Positions 53,998-62,169 of a stretch of 64,000 nucleotides of DNA are shown here, piece by piece (position 1 is the stretch's first letter; each line of letters begins with the position of its first letter). The stretch is from contig NZ_BAABWE010000004.1 in the NCBI RefSeq assembly GCF_040371755.1, positions 124,001 through 188,000 of the forward strand, in the 5' to 3' direction. A model generated the notes under the pieces. The model did not search any database. It was not told the DNA's origin and saw nothing but the letters and a program-made list of their open reading frames with translations. This DNA comes from Bermanella sp040371755 (GTDB lineage: Bacteria; Pseudomonadota; Gammaproteobacteria; Pseudomonadales; Oceanobacteraceae). The position numbers and the translations under genes are program-made.

Positions 53998-54516
53998 TTA
54001 AGAGCGTGAGCGATTTAATATGGATGGGCGTTGTACGTGGATACGGCGTTTAGGGCTAATAATTAGGGCTTTATTACCATTACGAACTTGTAGCTGAAGC
54101 AGGTGGGAGCCGCGGTTGAGGCTGTCTAGTTCGAATTCTAGCTTACGGGATTTTTGCACGATTCGACCGTTTAATAATAATACGATTTCATCTTTGGGTT
54201 GAAGTTCTGGTTGAATATGCAGCAGTAATTTAACCTTTCCTAGGTCTTTGGATGTAATGATGTGGTCTTCTTTGGGGCTAATTATTTCAAGGGTGTCATA
54301 ACCTTTAAATTCATTTTCTTCGTCGGTTTTGGTGGAATCTTCATTTTGCACTATTTTGGGCATATTCACTTCTTGAATACTGGGAAGTTCAGCCTTGTTT
54401 GCATGAGCAGGTGGCTCGTCGCCATAAACACGACCACCCTCTTTATTTATCCAAGTGTAAACTTGTGCATAACTAAAAATAGGCAATATCAAAAACAGTA
54501 GGGATATAATTTTCAT
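53998..54516 (-). CDS. DUF4124-domain envelope protein
   Basis: This 172-residue protein has a signal peptide (MKIISLLFLILPIFSYA), then DUF4124 (VYTWINKEGGRVYGDEPP at about 19-36). An Ig-like segment (about 75-150) contains LNRGSHLLQLQVRNGNKALI. Genes of this type often sit between glnA and ntrB in Pseudomonas and relatives. Function unknown. Confidence 0.82.
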   Translation of the reverse strand: MKIISLLFLILPIFSYAQVYTWINKEGGRVYGDEPPAHANKAELPSIQEVNMPKIVQNEDSTKTDEENEFKGYDTLEIISPKEDHIITSKDLGKVKLLLHIQPELQPKDEIVLLLNGRIVQKSRKLEFELDSLNRGSHLLQLQVRNGNKALIISPKRRIHVQRPSILNRSRS

Positions 54517-54594
54517 AAATAGCTCTCAGTGAAGCTCTACTGTATCTGTTTTTTTTGTGTATTTCTCAATAAAGCGCACAAAATTGATATTCGG

Positions 54595-54622
54595 AGATGA
54601 GAGATGAGAGATGAGAGATGAG
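54595..54622. repeat. Four copies of the 7-base repeat AGATGAG
   Basis: The units are uninterrupted and identical, lying in non-coding DNA, about 80 bases upstream of the DUF4124 start. Slippage-prone. Confidence 0.9.
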
Positions 54623-54901
54623 AGTAGAACGGTGTTAGATCAAGCGAAGCGAGATCGTAACTCATGGTTTTCTCGGTAGTCATTTTTGGGTGCAATGGTG
54701 GGTTACGCCTTCCCTTCTCTCATGCTAACCCTCTCTACGATTACAAGTGGATTCCGCCTCGCTCCTCCGGAATGTTGAGCGGGTTCAAGCGAAATACATC
54801 TTGCATCCACCATCTAACATCTAGTGTTATGAATTGCGCTCAACATTTTTTAAAAACAGCCCGTAGGCTGCTCCTTTTTATACTTGTTTAATCTAAAAGA
54901 A

Positions 54902-54962
54902 TTAAACCCAGTAGTACATGTCAAACTCAACTGGGTCATGGGTAGAGAGTTGTGTTCAACAC
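54902..54962 (-). pseudogene. Short duplicated remnant of the glnA 3' end
   Basis: Bases 54910-54936 are identical over 27 positions to 55065-55091 inside glnA (codons for the last residues, VEFDMYY). The similarity extends, with gaps, to the GTTCAACAC motif. It lies beyond the glnA terminator, 155 bases from the true 3' end, and is not translated in frame. It could be a relic of a tandem duplication or of an element that used the glnA end as its target. Confidence 0.75.
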
Positions 54963-54980
54963 TTGCTAAATCTTAGCCAT

Positions 54981-55005
54981 AAAAAAGGCCGCCGAAGCGA
55001 CCTTT
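54981..55005 (-). terminator. Intrinsic terminator of glnA
   Basis: On the minus strand AAAGGTCGC and GCGGCCTTT form a 9-base-pair stem with one G-U pair around a TTCG tetraloop, followed by six T. Confidence 0.88.
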
Positions 55006-55056
55006 CTTTTTTGAGGTCAAACTTGCGTCTGACCCCCGACATTTAGCGCCTGACTC

Positions 55057-56463
55057 TTAAACAGAGTAGTACATGTCAAACTCAACTGGGTGAGTTGTGT
55101 GTTCAACACGATACACGTCTTCCATCTTAAGTTCGATGTAAGCTTCAATCATGTCTTTAGTGAACACGTCACCTTGAGTTAGGAAGTCCATGTCTTTTTC
55201 AAGTTCAGATAGAGCTTCACGTAGGCTACCAGCAACCTGAGGGATTGCAGCAGCTTCTTCAGCTGGAAGATCATATAGATCTTTATCAGCAGCATCGCCA
55301 GGGTGAATCTTGTTTTTAACACCATCAATACCAGCCATTAGCATTGCTGCGAATGCTAGGTATGGGTTAGCACATGGATCAGGGAAACGAGCTTCAACAC
55401 GCTTACCTTTAGGGCTTGCAACGTAAGGAATACGGATAGAAGCAGAACGGTTACGTGCAGAGTAAGCAAGCATTACTGGAGCTTCAAAACCTGGGATCAA
55501 ACGCTTGTAAGAGTTTGTTGATGGGTTAGTGAATGCGTTAAGTGCTTTAGCGTGCTTAATGATACCGCCGATGTAGTAAAGCGCAGTTTCAGAAAGACCT
55601 GCATAGCCGTCACCAGCAAACATGTTTTCGCCATCTTTCCAGAAAGACTGGTGAACGTGCATACCAGAACCGTTATCACCAACGATAGGCTTAGGCATGA
55701 AAGTCGCTGTTTTACCGTATGCGTGAGCAACGTTGTGTACAACGTATTTCATCATTTGAACTTCATCAGCTTTCTTAACTAGAGTGTTAAATTTAACGCC
55801 GATTTCGTTTTGGTTCGCGGTTGCTACTTCGTGATGGTGTACTTCAACGTCAAGGCCGATTGCCATCATGGTGTTACACATAGATGCACGGATGTCGTGT
55901 GAAGAGTCAACAGGAGGAACTGGGAAGTAACCACCTTTAACGCGAGGACGGTGACCCATGTTACCGCCTTCGATTGGGTTGGCAGAGTTCCAAGCACCTT
56001 CTTCAGAGTTCAGTTTGTAGAATGCACCAGACATGTCAGCGCCGAACTGAACGTCATCAAAGATGAAGAATTCAGGCTCAGGACCAAAGAATGCAGTGTC
56101 GCCAAGACCTGTTGATTTCAAGAAGTCTTCAGCACGCTTAGCAACAGAACGTGGGTCACGCTCGTAACCTTGCATGGTAGAAGGCTCGATGATGTCACAA
56201 CGTAAAACTAAAGTGGCATCTTCAGTGAACGGATCAAGGAAAGAAGTAGTGTCGTCTGGTAAAAGAATCATGTCTGATTCGTTGATGCCTTTCCAGCCTG
56301 CAATTGAAGAGCCATCAAACATTTGGCCAGTTTCGAAGAATTCTGCATCAACGTAAGAAGCAGGGATGGAAACGTGCTGCTCTTTACCTTTTGTGTCGGT
56401 GAAGCGTAGGTCTACCCACTTCACATCATTATCTTTAATCAGCTTCAGAGTGTTCTCTGACAT
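55057..56463 (-). CDS. glnA: Glutamine synthetase type I
   Basis: It joins glutamate and ammonia with ATP to make glutamine. 468 residues from ATG 56463, with GGAGAG seven bases upstream. A TTG at 56475 would place the ribosome site inside the gene. Key sites: MFDGSSIAGW, FFGPEPEFFIFDD, the metal-binding HHHEVATANQNEIG, NGSGMHVHQS, and the adenylylation loop DLYDLPAEE around residue 397, so control by GlnE is expected. Transcribed from a sigma-54 promoter with NtrC-like sites upstream. It precedes the DUF4124 gene and ntrBC on the same strand. Confidence 0.97.
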   Translation of the reverse strand: MSENTLKLIKDNDVKWVDLRFTDTKGKEQHVSIPASYVDAEFFETGQMFDGSSIAGWKGINESDMILLPDDTTSFLDPFTEDATLVLRCDIIEPSTMQGYERDPRSVAKRAEDFLKSTGLGDTAFFGPEPEFFIFDDVQFGADMSGAFYKLNSEEGAWNSANPIEGGNMGHRPRVKGGYFPVPPVDSSHDIRASMCNTMMAIGLDVEVHHHEVATANQNEIGVKFNTLVKKADEVQMMKYVVHNVAHAYGKTATFMPKPIVGDNGSGMHVHQSFWKDGENMFAGDGYAGLSETALYYIGGIIKHAKALNAFTNPSTNSYKRLIPGFEAPVMLAYSARNRSASIRIPYVASPKGKRVEARFPDPCANPYLAFAAMLMAGIDGVKNKIHPGDAADKDLYDLPAEEAAAIPQVAGSLREALSELEKDMDFLTQGDVFTKDMIEAYIELKMEDVYRVEHTTHPVEFDMYYSV

Positions 56464-56557
56464 GGTGCTCTCCAATGGTTGATGACGATTTGCGTCAGAT
56501 TTTTAACGATTGCTCTTGTAATAAGTAGCTTGCACTTAGTGCACTGCCCGAACTTAG

Positions 56558-56573
56558 AGCAAAACGCATGCCA
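56558..56573 (-). promoter_or_regulatory. Sigma-54 promoter of glnA
   Basis: On the minus strand TGGCATG-CGTT-TTGCT matches the consensus TGGCACG-N4-TTGCW with the invariant GG and GC at correct spacing. It predicts a transcript start near 56547, about 85 bases before the glnA start. Confidence 0.78.
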
Positions 56574-56666
56574 TTCGTTAAATGGGCGTATAATAAGGGA
56601 CTTCAAGGGGCTTAAGGAAATAAGGCCAAACCTATTTGTTTTATTATGGTGCGTTATTTTTATTTA

Positions 56667-56683
56667 TGCTCATAAGTGGTGCA
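56667..56683. promoter_or_regulatory. NtrC-like binding site, proximal
   Basis: TGCTCA-TAAGT-GGTGCA fits the NtrC form TGCACC-N5-GGTGCA in ten of twelve arm positions. Centre about 128 bases upstream of the predicted sigma-54 start. Confidence 0.55.
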
Positions 56684-56731
56684 TATGGGGTGATGAATGT
56701 CTCTTTCCAGTAGAATCCATCAAATTTAGCC

Positions 56732-56748
56732 TGCACATTATAGGTTCA
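56732..56748. promoter_or_regulatory. NtrC-like binding site, distal
   Basis: TGCACA-TTATA-GGTTCA fits the same form in ten of twelve positions. It lies 65 bases, about six helical turns, from the proximal site, so bound dimers would be on the same face. Confidence 0.55.
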
Positions 56749-56880
56749 ACCGCCCCTCTAAGATAGCGTGATTGTGCTCACTGAAGGGACATTTTTAGTT
56801 AAATATGCAAATTGACTGAAAAGTGAGCGAAAAAAGCGTTTTTTCTATGGGTTTTCATAGCTTGCATGGCATTAGATGGC

Positions 56881-56886
56881 TATAAT
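56881..56886 (+). promoter_or_regulatory. Candidate minus-10 for the typA leader
   Basis: TATAAT in the context TGGCTATAATCGCC, identical to that at gshA over this stretch, about 240 bases before typA. Confidence 0.5.
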
Positions 56887-56892
56887 CGCCGC

Positions 56893-57091
56893 CTAAATTT
56901 TTAAGGCAGTTTCCTTGCAACGTACTCTTTAGGTTTGAACTTGAGCCAAAAAGAGGCAGTGATAGTCGATGCGGGGTTTAGAGGCTTAATCGTCTCGGGT
57001 AATTTTTGTGTCTACGGGCGAAGAAATTATGGCCTAACACCAATCGAGCGCGCATCACACTGCAGATAGCGCCATGCAGTTTTTTTATTTT
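56893..57091 (+). ncRNA. Candidate small RNA or attenuated leader of typA
   Basis: Transcription from the TATAAT at 56881 would begin near 56893. A hairpin ACTGCA/TGCAGT (57059-57064 with 57075-57080) followed by eight T residues lies at 57059-57091, before the typA ribosome site. This could end a roughly 190-200 nucleotide RNA or form an attenuator. I recognise no known RNA family and see no conserved open frame. The evidence is position and motifs only. Confidence 0.35.
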
Positions 57092-57127
57092 AGGCATGTT
57101 AACAGCAAGGCCTGACAGGATATCTAT

Positions 57128-58951
57128 ATGATTGAAAACCTACGCAATATTGCCATCATCGCTCACGTTGACCATGGTAAAACAACACTGGTTGATAAGC
57201 TTCTTGAGCAATCAGGCACCCTAGATCGTAAAGAACTAGGTGGCGAGCGTGTGATGGACTCAAACGATCAAGAAAAAGAGCGTGGTATTACCATTCTTGC
57301 GAAGAACACTGCAATCAAATGGAACGAATACCGTTTCAATATTGTGGACACCCCTGGACACGCCGACTTTGGTGGTGAAGTAGAACGTGTAATGTCCATG
57401 GTTGACTCTGTGCTTTTGATCGTAGATGCGGTTGATGGCCCAATGCCGCAAACACGCTTCGTAACGCAAAAAGCATTTGCCCGTGGCTTGAAGCCAATCG
57501 TTGTTATTAACAAAATTGACCGTCCTGGTTCTCGCCCTGACTGGGTAATGGATGAAGTATTCGATTTGTTTGACCGTTTAGGTGCCACTGAAGAGCAACT
57601 TGATTTCCCTGTTATCTATGCCTCAGCTATTAACGGTATTGCAGGAACGGATTTCGAAGATATGGCTGAAGATATGACGCCGCTTCTTCAAGCAATTGCT
57701 GATAACGTACCAGCGCCTCAAGTTGATCCTGATGGCGACCTTCAAATGCAGGTTTCATCTTTAGATTACGACCCGTTCAAAGGCGTTGTAGGTATTGGCC
57801 GTATTACTCGTGGTACGTTGAAAACCAATCAACAAGTAACGGTTATTGATGCAGAAGGTAAAACTCGTAACGGTAAAGTAGCTGAAGTAAAGGGTTACCA
57901 TGGCCTGCATCGTGTAGTGGTACCTGAAGCCACTGCTGGTGATATCGTTTGTATTACAGGTATCGATAAGTTAGGTATTTCTGACACTCTTTGTGTACCT
58001 ACAAATGTTGAAGCATTACCACCACTGTCTGTTGATGAACCAACAGTAAGCATGACTTTCCAAGTTAACGATTCTCCGTTTGCTGGTAAAGAAGGTAAGT
58101 TTGTAACGAGCCGCAATATTGCAGAACGCTTAGAAAAAGAATTGATTCACAACGTGGCATTACGTGTTGAACAAGGTGATAGTCCTGAGAAGTTCAAAGT
58201 ATCTGGTCGTGGTGAGCTTCACTTATCTGTATTAATTGAAACCATGCGTCGTGAAGGCTTTGAGCTTGCTGTAGGCCGTCCTGAAGTGGTTCAAAGAGAA
58301 ATTGATGGTGTTATTCAAGAGCCATATGAACAAGTCGTAATCGACGTTGAAGAGCAGCACCAAGGTGCAGTGATGTCTGAAATGGGCGATCGTCGTGGTG
58401 AAATGACCAACATGGTTCCAGATGGTAAGGGTCGTGTACGTTTAGAGTTCATCATGCCTGCTCGTGGCTTGATCGGCTTCCGTGGCGACTTTATGACCAT
58501 GACTTCTGGTTCTGGTATTTTGACCAATGTTTTTGATCACTACGGTGAAGTGAAAGCAGGCCCAGTGGCTACTCGTCACAACGGTGTATTGGTGTCTATG
58601 GTTGCAGGTAAAGTATTGGGCTATGCGCTATTTACTTTACAAGAACGTGGTCGCTTGTTTGTTGTGCCAGCACAGGAAGTATATGAAGGTCAGATCGTTG
58701 GTCTGCACTCTCGTGATAACGACCTTGTGGTTAACCCAACCAAAGCTAAGCAGCTAACCAACGTTCGTGCATCTGGTACGGATGAAGCGATTAACTTGGT
58801 TCCACCAGTTAAGCACACATTGGAGCAAGCACTTGAGTTCATCGAAGACGATGAATTAGTTGAAGTAACACCTGAAAGCATCCGTATTCGTAAGAAGTTC
58901 CTTACTGAAAACGAGCGTAAGCGTGCAAATTCAGCGAAGAAAAACAAGTAA
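57128..58951 (+). CDS. typA: Translational GTPase TypA/BipA
   Basis: This 607-residue ribosome-associated GTPase matches the Escherichia coli length. G motifs: AHVDHGKTTL (G1), RGITI (G2), DTPGHADFGGEV (G3), NKIDRPG (G4) and SAING (G5). The EF-G-like domains III/V and the BipA-specific C terminus with ARGLIGFRGDFMTMTSGSG follow. It acts in ribosome assembly and stress or cold adaptation. Divergent from glnA, as in enterobacteria. Confidence 0.97.
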   Translation: MIENLRNIAIIAHVDHGKTTLVDKLLEQSGTLDRKELGGERVMDSNDQEKERGITILAKNTAIKWNEYRFNIVDTPGHADFGGEVERVMSMVDSVLLIVDAVDGPMPQTRFVTQKAFARGLKPIVVINKIDRPGSRPDWVMDEVFDLFDRLGATEEQLDFPVIYASAINGIAGTDFEDMAEDMTPLLQAIADNVPAPQVDPDGDLQMQVSSLDYDPFKGVVGIGRITRGTLKTNQQVTVIDAEGKTRNGKVAEVKGYHGLHRVVVPEATAGDIVCITGIDKLGISDTLCVPTNVEALPPLSVDEPTVSMTFQVNDSPFAGKEGKFVTSRNIAERLEKELIHNVALRVEQGDSPEKFKVSGRGELHLSVLIETMRREGFELAVGRPEVVQREIDGVIQEPYEQVVIDVEEQHQGAVMSEMGDRRGEMTNMVPDGKGRVRLEFIMPARGLIGFRGDFMTMTSGSGILTNVFDHYGEVKAGPVATRHNGVLVSMVAGKVLGYALFTLQERGRLFVVPAQEVYEGQIVGLHSRDNDLVVNPTKAKQLTNVRASGTDEAINLVPPVKHTLEQALEFIEDDELVEVTPESIRIRKKFLTENERKRANSAKKNK

Positions 58952-58975
58952 TAACTAAACCTAATTTAGGTTAAT

Positions 58976-59008
58976 AAAAAAGCGATGAGGTCATTCATCG
59001 CTTTTTTT
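58976..59008 (+). terminator. Intrinsic terminator of typA
   Basis: AGCGATGA and TCATCGCT form an 8-base-pair stem with a T-run on the plus side and an A-run before it. It could also stop the convergent gene. Confidence 0.85.
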
Positions 59009-59037
59009 GTGGGTAATAAACAAGATTAGGTTAGTTT

Positions 59038-59439
59038 TTACTTATTCTTGCTTTGCATTTTAAGTAATGCTTCTCCCATGACTTTATGTACGGCGTTAAT
59101 GCCCTTGAGTGGGCGGATCATGACTTTAAAGTCAGTGATTTTACCTGCGTCATTCCACGTGATCATGTCTACACCATTCACAAGAATGCCTTCTAGTTCT
59201 GTTTCGAATTCCAGTAATGCAAATTGAGTATCGTAAACTTCGCGTACATACTTGAATGATTCGTTGCCTAAAGTCATTAGTGCTCCTGCAAGATACATTT
59301 TGGTAATGCTTTTACCAACTTGTACGGTATGTACCACTGGAGAATACATTTTTGCATCTTCGGCTAAGATATCATCTAGAAGATCGATATTTTTGCTTTC
59401 TGCGATTTGGTGCCATTGTTTTATTACATCAGGTGTCAT
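59038..59439 (-). CDS. SnoaL-like NTF2-fold protein
   Basis: This 133-residue cytoplasmic protein has the NTF2/SnoaL-like layout: helix WHQIAESKNIDLLDDILAEDA, strand segment YSPVV, and the conserved ending ITWNDAGKITDFKVMIRPLKGI. Such proteins are often annotated as nuclear transport factor 2 family, and some are isomerases or hydrolases near lipid or steroid genes. The acyl-CoA dehydrogenase pair lies upstream on the same strand but behind a terminator. Confidence 0.8.
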   Translation of the reverse strand: MTPDVIKQWHQIAESKNIDLLDDILAEDAKMYSPVVHTVQVGKSITKMYLAGALMTLGNESFKYVREVYDTQFALLEFETELEGILVNGVDMITWNDAGKITDFKVMIRPLKGINAVHKVMGEALLKMQSKNK

Positions 59440-59548
59440 TGTGACTCTCGTTATTATTGTTATTTATTAGGTCAGTGTTGCAGGTTTTGTAAAATATGAA
59501 AAGTATTGCTACTTGCAATGATTGTAAGGTGGGGGTTAATAAAGAATC

Positions 59549-59572
59549 AAAAAAAGGGCCCTAAGGCCCTAT
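59549..59572 (-). terminator. Intrinsic terminator of the acyl-CoA dehydrogenase pair
   Basis: AGGGCC and GGCCCT around a CTAA loop, with a T-run on the minus strand, 27 bases after the last stop. Confidence 0.8.
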
Positions 59573-59596
59573 AAATGTTTTACTTATTAGTGGCGA

Positions 59597-60724
59597 TTAA
59601 AGCGCGGCAAATCTTTGTGTTTGGTAATCGCTATTACCAAATAGAATTTCAATCATTGTCATGCGCTTGAAATAATGACCTACATCTAATTCGTCAGTAA
59701 CACCGATACCGCCGTGTATCTGAATGGATTCTTGACCCACTTTTCTTGAAGCTCGACCCACAAGTGATTTCATTGCGGCCACTGATTTTGATGCATCTTG
59801 CTCTGCTTGATCAAGTTTCATTGCTGCCATTAAGACAATGGATTTGGCTTGCTGGTGTTCAATGAACATATCGGCCATGCGATGCTGTAATGCTTGGAAC
59901 TTAGCAATAGGGGCACCGAACTGTACACGTGTTTTTGTGTATTCAACTGTCTTTGTGATAGACGATTCCATTGCACCAACCGCTTCGGCGCAGATTGCTA
60001 GTGTTGCACGGTCCAATACAAACTCAATCACTTCCAGCGCTTGGTTTTCGTTACCTAGTAATTGCTCATTTGATACCTGTACGTTATCAAAATGAACTTC
60101 AGCTGCACGAAAACCATCTTGGGTGCGGTATGAATTCACGCTCACACCGGCGGCATTGGCATCCACTATAAACAGTGAAATGCCCGCTGAGTCAGTCTGT
60201 TCGCCAGAGGTACGAGCACTCACAATGATCTTGTCGGCAATACCGCCGTTCAATACCACGGCTTTATGGCCGTTAATAATGTAGCCGTTTTCATTTTTTT
60301 GTGCGCTAGTAGCCACATTAGATAAAGCATAACGACTGGTTGGCTCAGTATAGGCAAATGCAAGTTGCAAACTGCCATCCATAATGGCACCAATGAGAGT
60401 TTCTTTTTGCTCGGCGTTACCGGCTTTTGAAATTAATCCGCCGCCAATCACTGCGGTTGCTAAAAATGGCTCAATAACGATGCCTTTGCCTAGCTCTTCC
60501 ATTACTATCATAAGGTCTGTGGCGTTGCCGCCAAGACCGCCATCTTCCTCTGTGAATGGCACCATGAGCCAACCAAGTTCTGCAAATAATTTCCAGTGAT
60601 CAAGGTTGTAGCCGTCTTCACTTTTCATAGCTTTGCAGCGTGAGTCAAAGTCGTAATCATTTTGTACAAAGCGTGCGATGCTGTCTTGCAGCATTTGTTG
60701 TTCATCTGATAATGAAAAATCCAT
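59597..60724 (-). CDS. Acyl-CoA dehydrogenase, small-subunit type
   Basis: This 375-residue flavoprotein has an N-terminal helical domain (MDFSLSDEQQMLQDSIARFV), a beta domain (AFAYTEPTSRY), and a C-terminal helical domain with QIHGGIGVTDELDVGHYFKR. The YTEP segment replaces the usual GxTEP. The IHGGIGVTDE pattern is typical of the partner subunits of heteromeric dehydrogenases such as the pimeloyl-CoA and mycobacterial sterol types. It lies 10 bases after the larger partner and is probably cotranscribed. Confidence 0.88.
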   Translation of the reverse strand: MDFSLSDEQQMLQDSIARFVQNDYDFDSRCKAMKSEDGYNLDHWKLFAELGWLMVPFTEEDGGLGGNATDLMIVMEELGKGIVIEPFLATAVIGGGLISKAGNAEQKETLIGAIMDGSLQLAFAYTEPTSRYALSNVATSAQKNENGYIINGHKAVVLNGGIADKIIVSARTSGEQTDSAGISLFIVDANAAGVSVNSYRTQDGFRAAEVHFDNVQVSNEQLLGNENQALEVIEFVLDRATLAICAEAVGAMESSITKTVEYTKTRVQFGAPIAKFQALQHRMADMFIEHQQAKSIVLMAAMKLDQAEQDASKSVAAMKSLVGRASRKVGQESIQIHGGIGVTDELDVGHYFKRMTMIEILFGNSDYQTQRFAAL

Positions 60725-60734
60725 GGTTGACTCC

Positions 60735-61934
60735 TTATAGACCTAATACAGCTTTGCAGATAATATTTTTTTGTACTTCGTTACTGCCACCATATATGGT
60801 AGTTTTGCGATGATTGAAGTACATCGGTGCGCTATTTGCCGCAGATCCTGGGCCAACTTTTTCACCATCAAATTCAATATTAAATTGCTCGTCAATAAAT
60901 GGTATGGCGTAGTATCCGGCTACTTCAATTTTTAACTCGTCGATCTTTTGTGCGATCTCAGTGCCTTTGATTTTGAGTATGGAAGACTCTGGCCCAGGTG
61001 CTTTACCTGTGCTCACTGCGGCAAGTGTTCTTAGTTCTGTATATTCTAGTGCTAGTAGATCAATTTCTAGCTCAGCTACTTTGTGTGCAAAGATAGGGTT
61101 TTCCATTAGCGACGAGCCAGCGTCGTTGGTTTCACTTGCTAGTGTTTTAACCTTGGATAAAGTGTCTTTGCTTTTTGCAACTTCTGCAATGCCAGTACGT
61201 TCATGTGTCAATAAAACCTTGGCATAGGTCCAGCCTTGGCCTTCTTCACCAATACGATTGATTTTAGGCACACGCACATTATCAAAATGCACTTCGTTTA
61301 CTTCACGGCGTTCATCTAGCATGTAAATAGGTGAAACAGTGATGCCTGGCGTTTTCATATCAATTAATAAAAAGCTGATGGCTTGTTGGTTTTTAACTTC
61401 TGGGCCACCTGTACGCACAAGGCAAAAAATCCAATCTGCATATTGTGCTAGAGTGGTCCAAGTTTTTGTTCCGTTTACGATATAGTCATCACCATCAGAT
61501 GTGGCAGTGGTTTTTAAGGATGCCAGATCAGAGCCAGCATTGGGTTCTGAATAGCCTTGGCACCACCAAACGTCACTATTTAGGATGCTAGGTAGGAATC
61601 GTTGTTTTTGTTCGTCGTTACCGAAGCCATAAATGACAGGAGCAACCATGCTTAGGCCAAACGGTACAATGATAGGTGCTCCTGCTTTGGCGCATTCAGT
61701 ATTCCAAATGTATTTTTGTGTAGAGGTCCAGCCGGTACCGCCATATTCAACTGGCCAGTTGACAGCAGACCAGCCCTTTTCGGCTAAAATCTTTTGCCAA
61801 ACAATATTATCTTCTTTTGTTAGGTGCAGGTCTTCTTTGATTTTTTTCGCAATATCTTTAGGCAATTTTTCAGCTAGGAATTGTCTAGCCTCTTGCTGAA
61901 ATGCTAGATCTTCACTGGATAAATCGACATTCAT
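60735..61934 (-). CDS. Acyl-CoA dehydrogenase, large-subunit type
   Basis: This 399-residue flavoprotein has SEPNAGSDLASLKTTA (substrate/FAD segment), the WTTLAQYADW motif and the C-terminal TTIYGGSNEVQKNIICKAVL. It fits the large subunit of PimC/PimD- or FadE-type heteromeric enzymes. With the next gene it may oxidise an unusual acyl-CoA such as a dicarboxyl-, branched or ring-bearing chain. A palindrome 43 bases before the start may be its operator. Confidence 0.88.
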   Translation of the reverse strand: MNVDLSSEDLAFQQEARQFLAEKLPKDIAKKIKEDLHLTKEDNIVWQKILAEKGWSAVNWPVEYGGTGWTSTQKYIWNTECAKAGAPIIVPFGLSMVAPVIYGFGNDEQKQRFLPSILNSDVWWCQGYSEPNAGSDLASLKTTATSDGDDYIVNGTKTWTTLAQYADWIFCLVRTGGPEVKNQQAISFLLIDMKTPGITVSPIYMLDERREVNEVHFDNVRVPKINRIGEEGQGWTYAKVLLTHERTGIAEVAKSKDTLSKVKTLASETNDAGSSLMENPIFAHKVAELEIDLLALEYTELRTLAAVSTGKAPGPESSILKIKGTEIAQKIDELKIEVAGYYAIPFIDEQFNIEFDGEKVGPGSAANSAPMYFNHRKTTIYGGSNEVQKNIICKAVLGL

Positions 61935-61977
61935 AATGGCTCCTAATAACTCTGGTTAAACTCACTACTTGGACTTA

Positions 61978-61992
61978 GATACTACCAGTATC
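61978..61992. promoter_or_regulatory. Perfect palindrome upstream of the acyl-CoA dehydrogenase pair
   Basis: GATACT-ACC-AGTATC, six-base perfect arms with a three-base centre, 43 bases before the start codon. The size suits a TetR-type or similar repressor of fatty-acid genes. No regulator gene adjoins it. Confidence 0.5.
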
Positions 61993-62127
61993 AACTTAAG
62001 TGAGACATGACGCGAAAGGTCAAGGCTTGGCACGTAGTTGCCGTAGCATTAGTTGGGTATACGCAAGATTACTTGAATGGATTGCATGTGAATATGGAAC
62101 AGATTGTATCGAAACACCCTATAATGA

Positions 62128-62149
62128 GGCGCTGAATTTATACAGCGCC
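62128..62149. repeat. Hairpin after the imelysin gene
   Basis: GGCGCTG and CAGCGCC form a 7-base-pair stem with an 8-base loop, 20 bases beyond the minus-strand stop. No T-run follows, so it may be a weak terminator. Confidence 0.45.
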
Positions 62150-62169
62150 CATTTCTTAGGTAGATAAAG

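Larger units (their letters stand above)
54517..55056. other. Intergenic region between the DUF4124 gene and glnA with repeats and a glnA scrap
   Basis: It holds a 7-base tandem repeat, a weak hairpin (CAGCC/GGCTG at 54857-54870), a glnA 3' fragment and the glnA terminator. No credible gene is present, although a 75-residue open frame exists on the plus strand. The patchwork composition suggests past rearrangement. Confidence 0.55.

Noticed and set aside
54664..54891. 75-residue plus-strand open frame near glnA.
   Set aside because: Composition is patchy, no ribosome site is evident and the surrounding DNA looks rearranged.
56531..56543. TGCACTTAGTGCA palindrome considered as an NtrC site.
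   Set aside because: The arms are only three bases apart, while NtrC sites have five; it also lies at the predicted transcript start.
56479..56766. 95-residue plus-strand open frame upstream of glnA.
   Set aside because: It overlaps the sigma-54 promoter and NtrC-like sites, which explain this DNA better.
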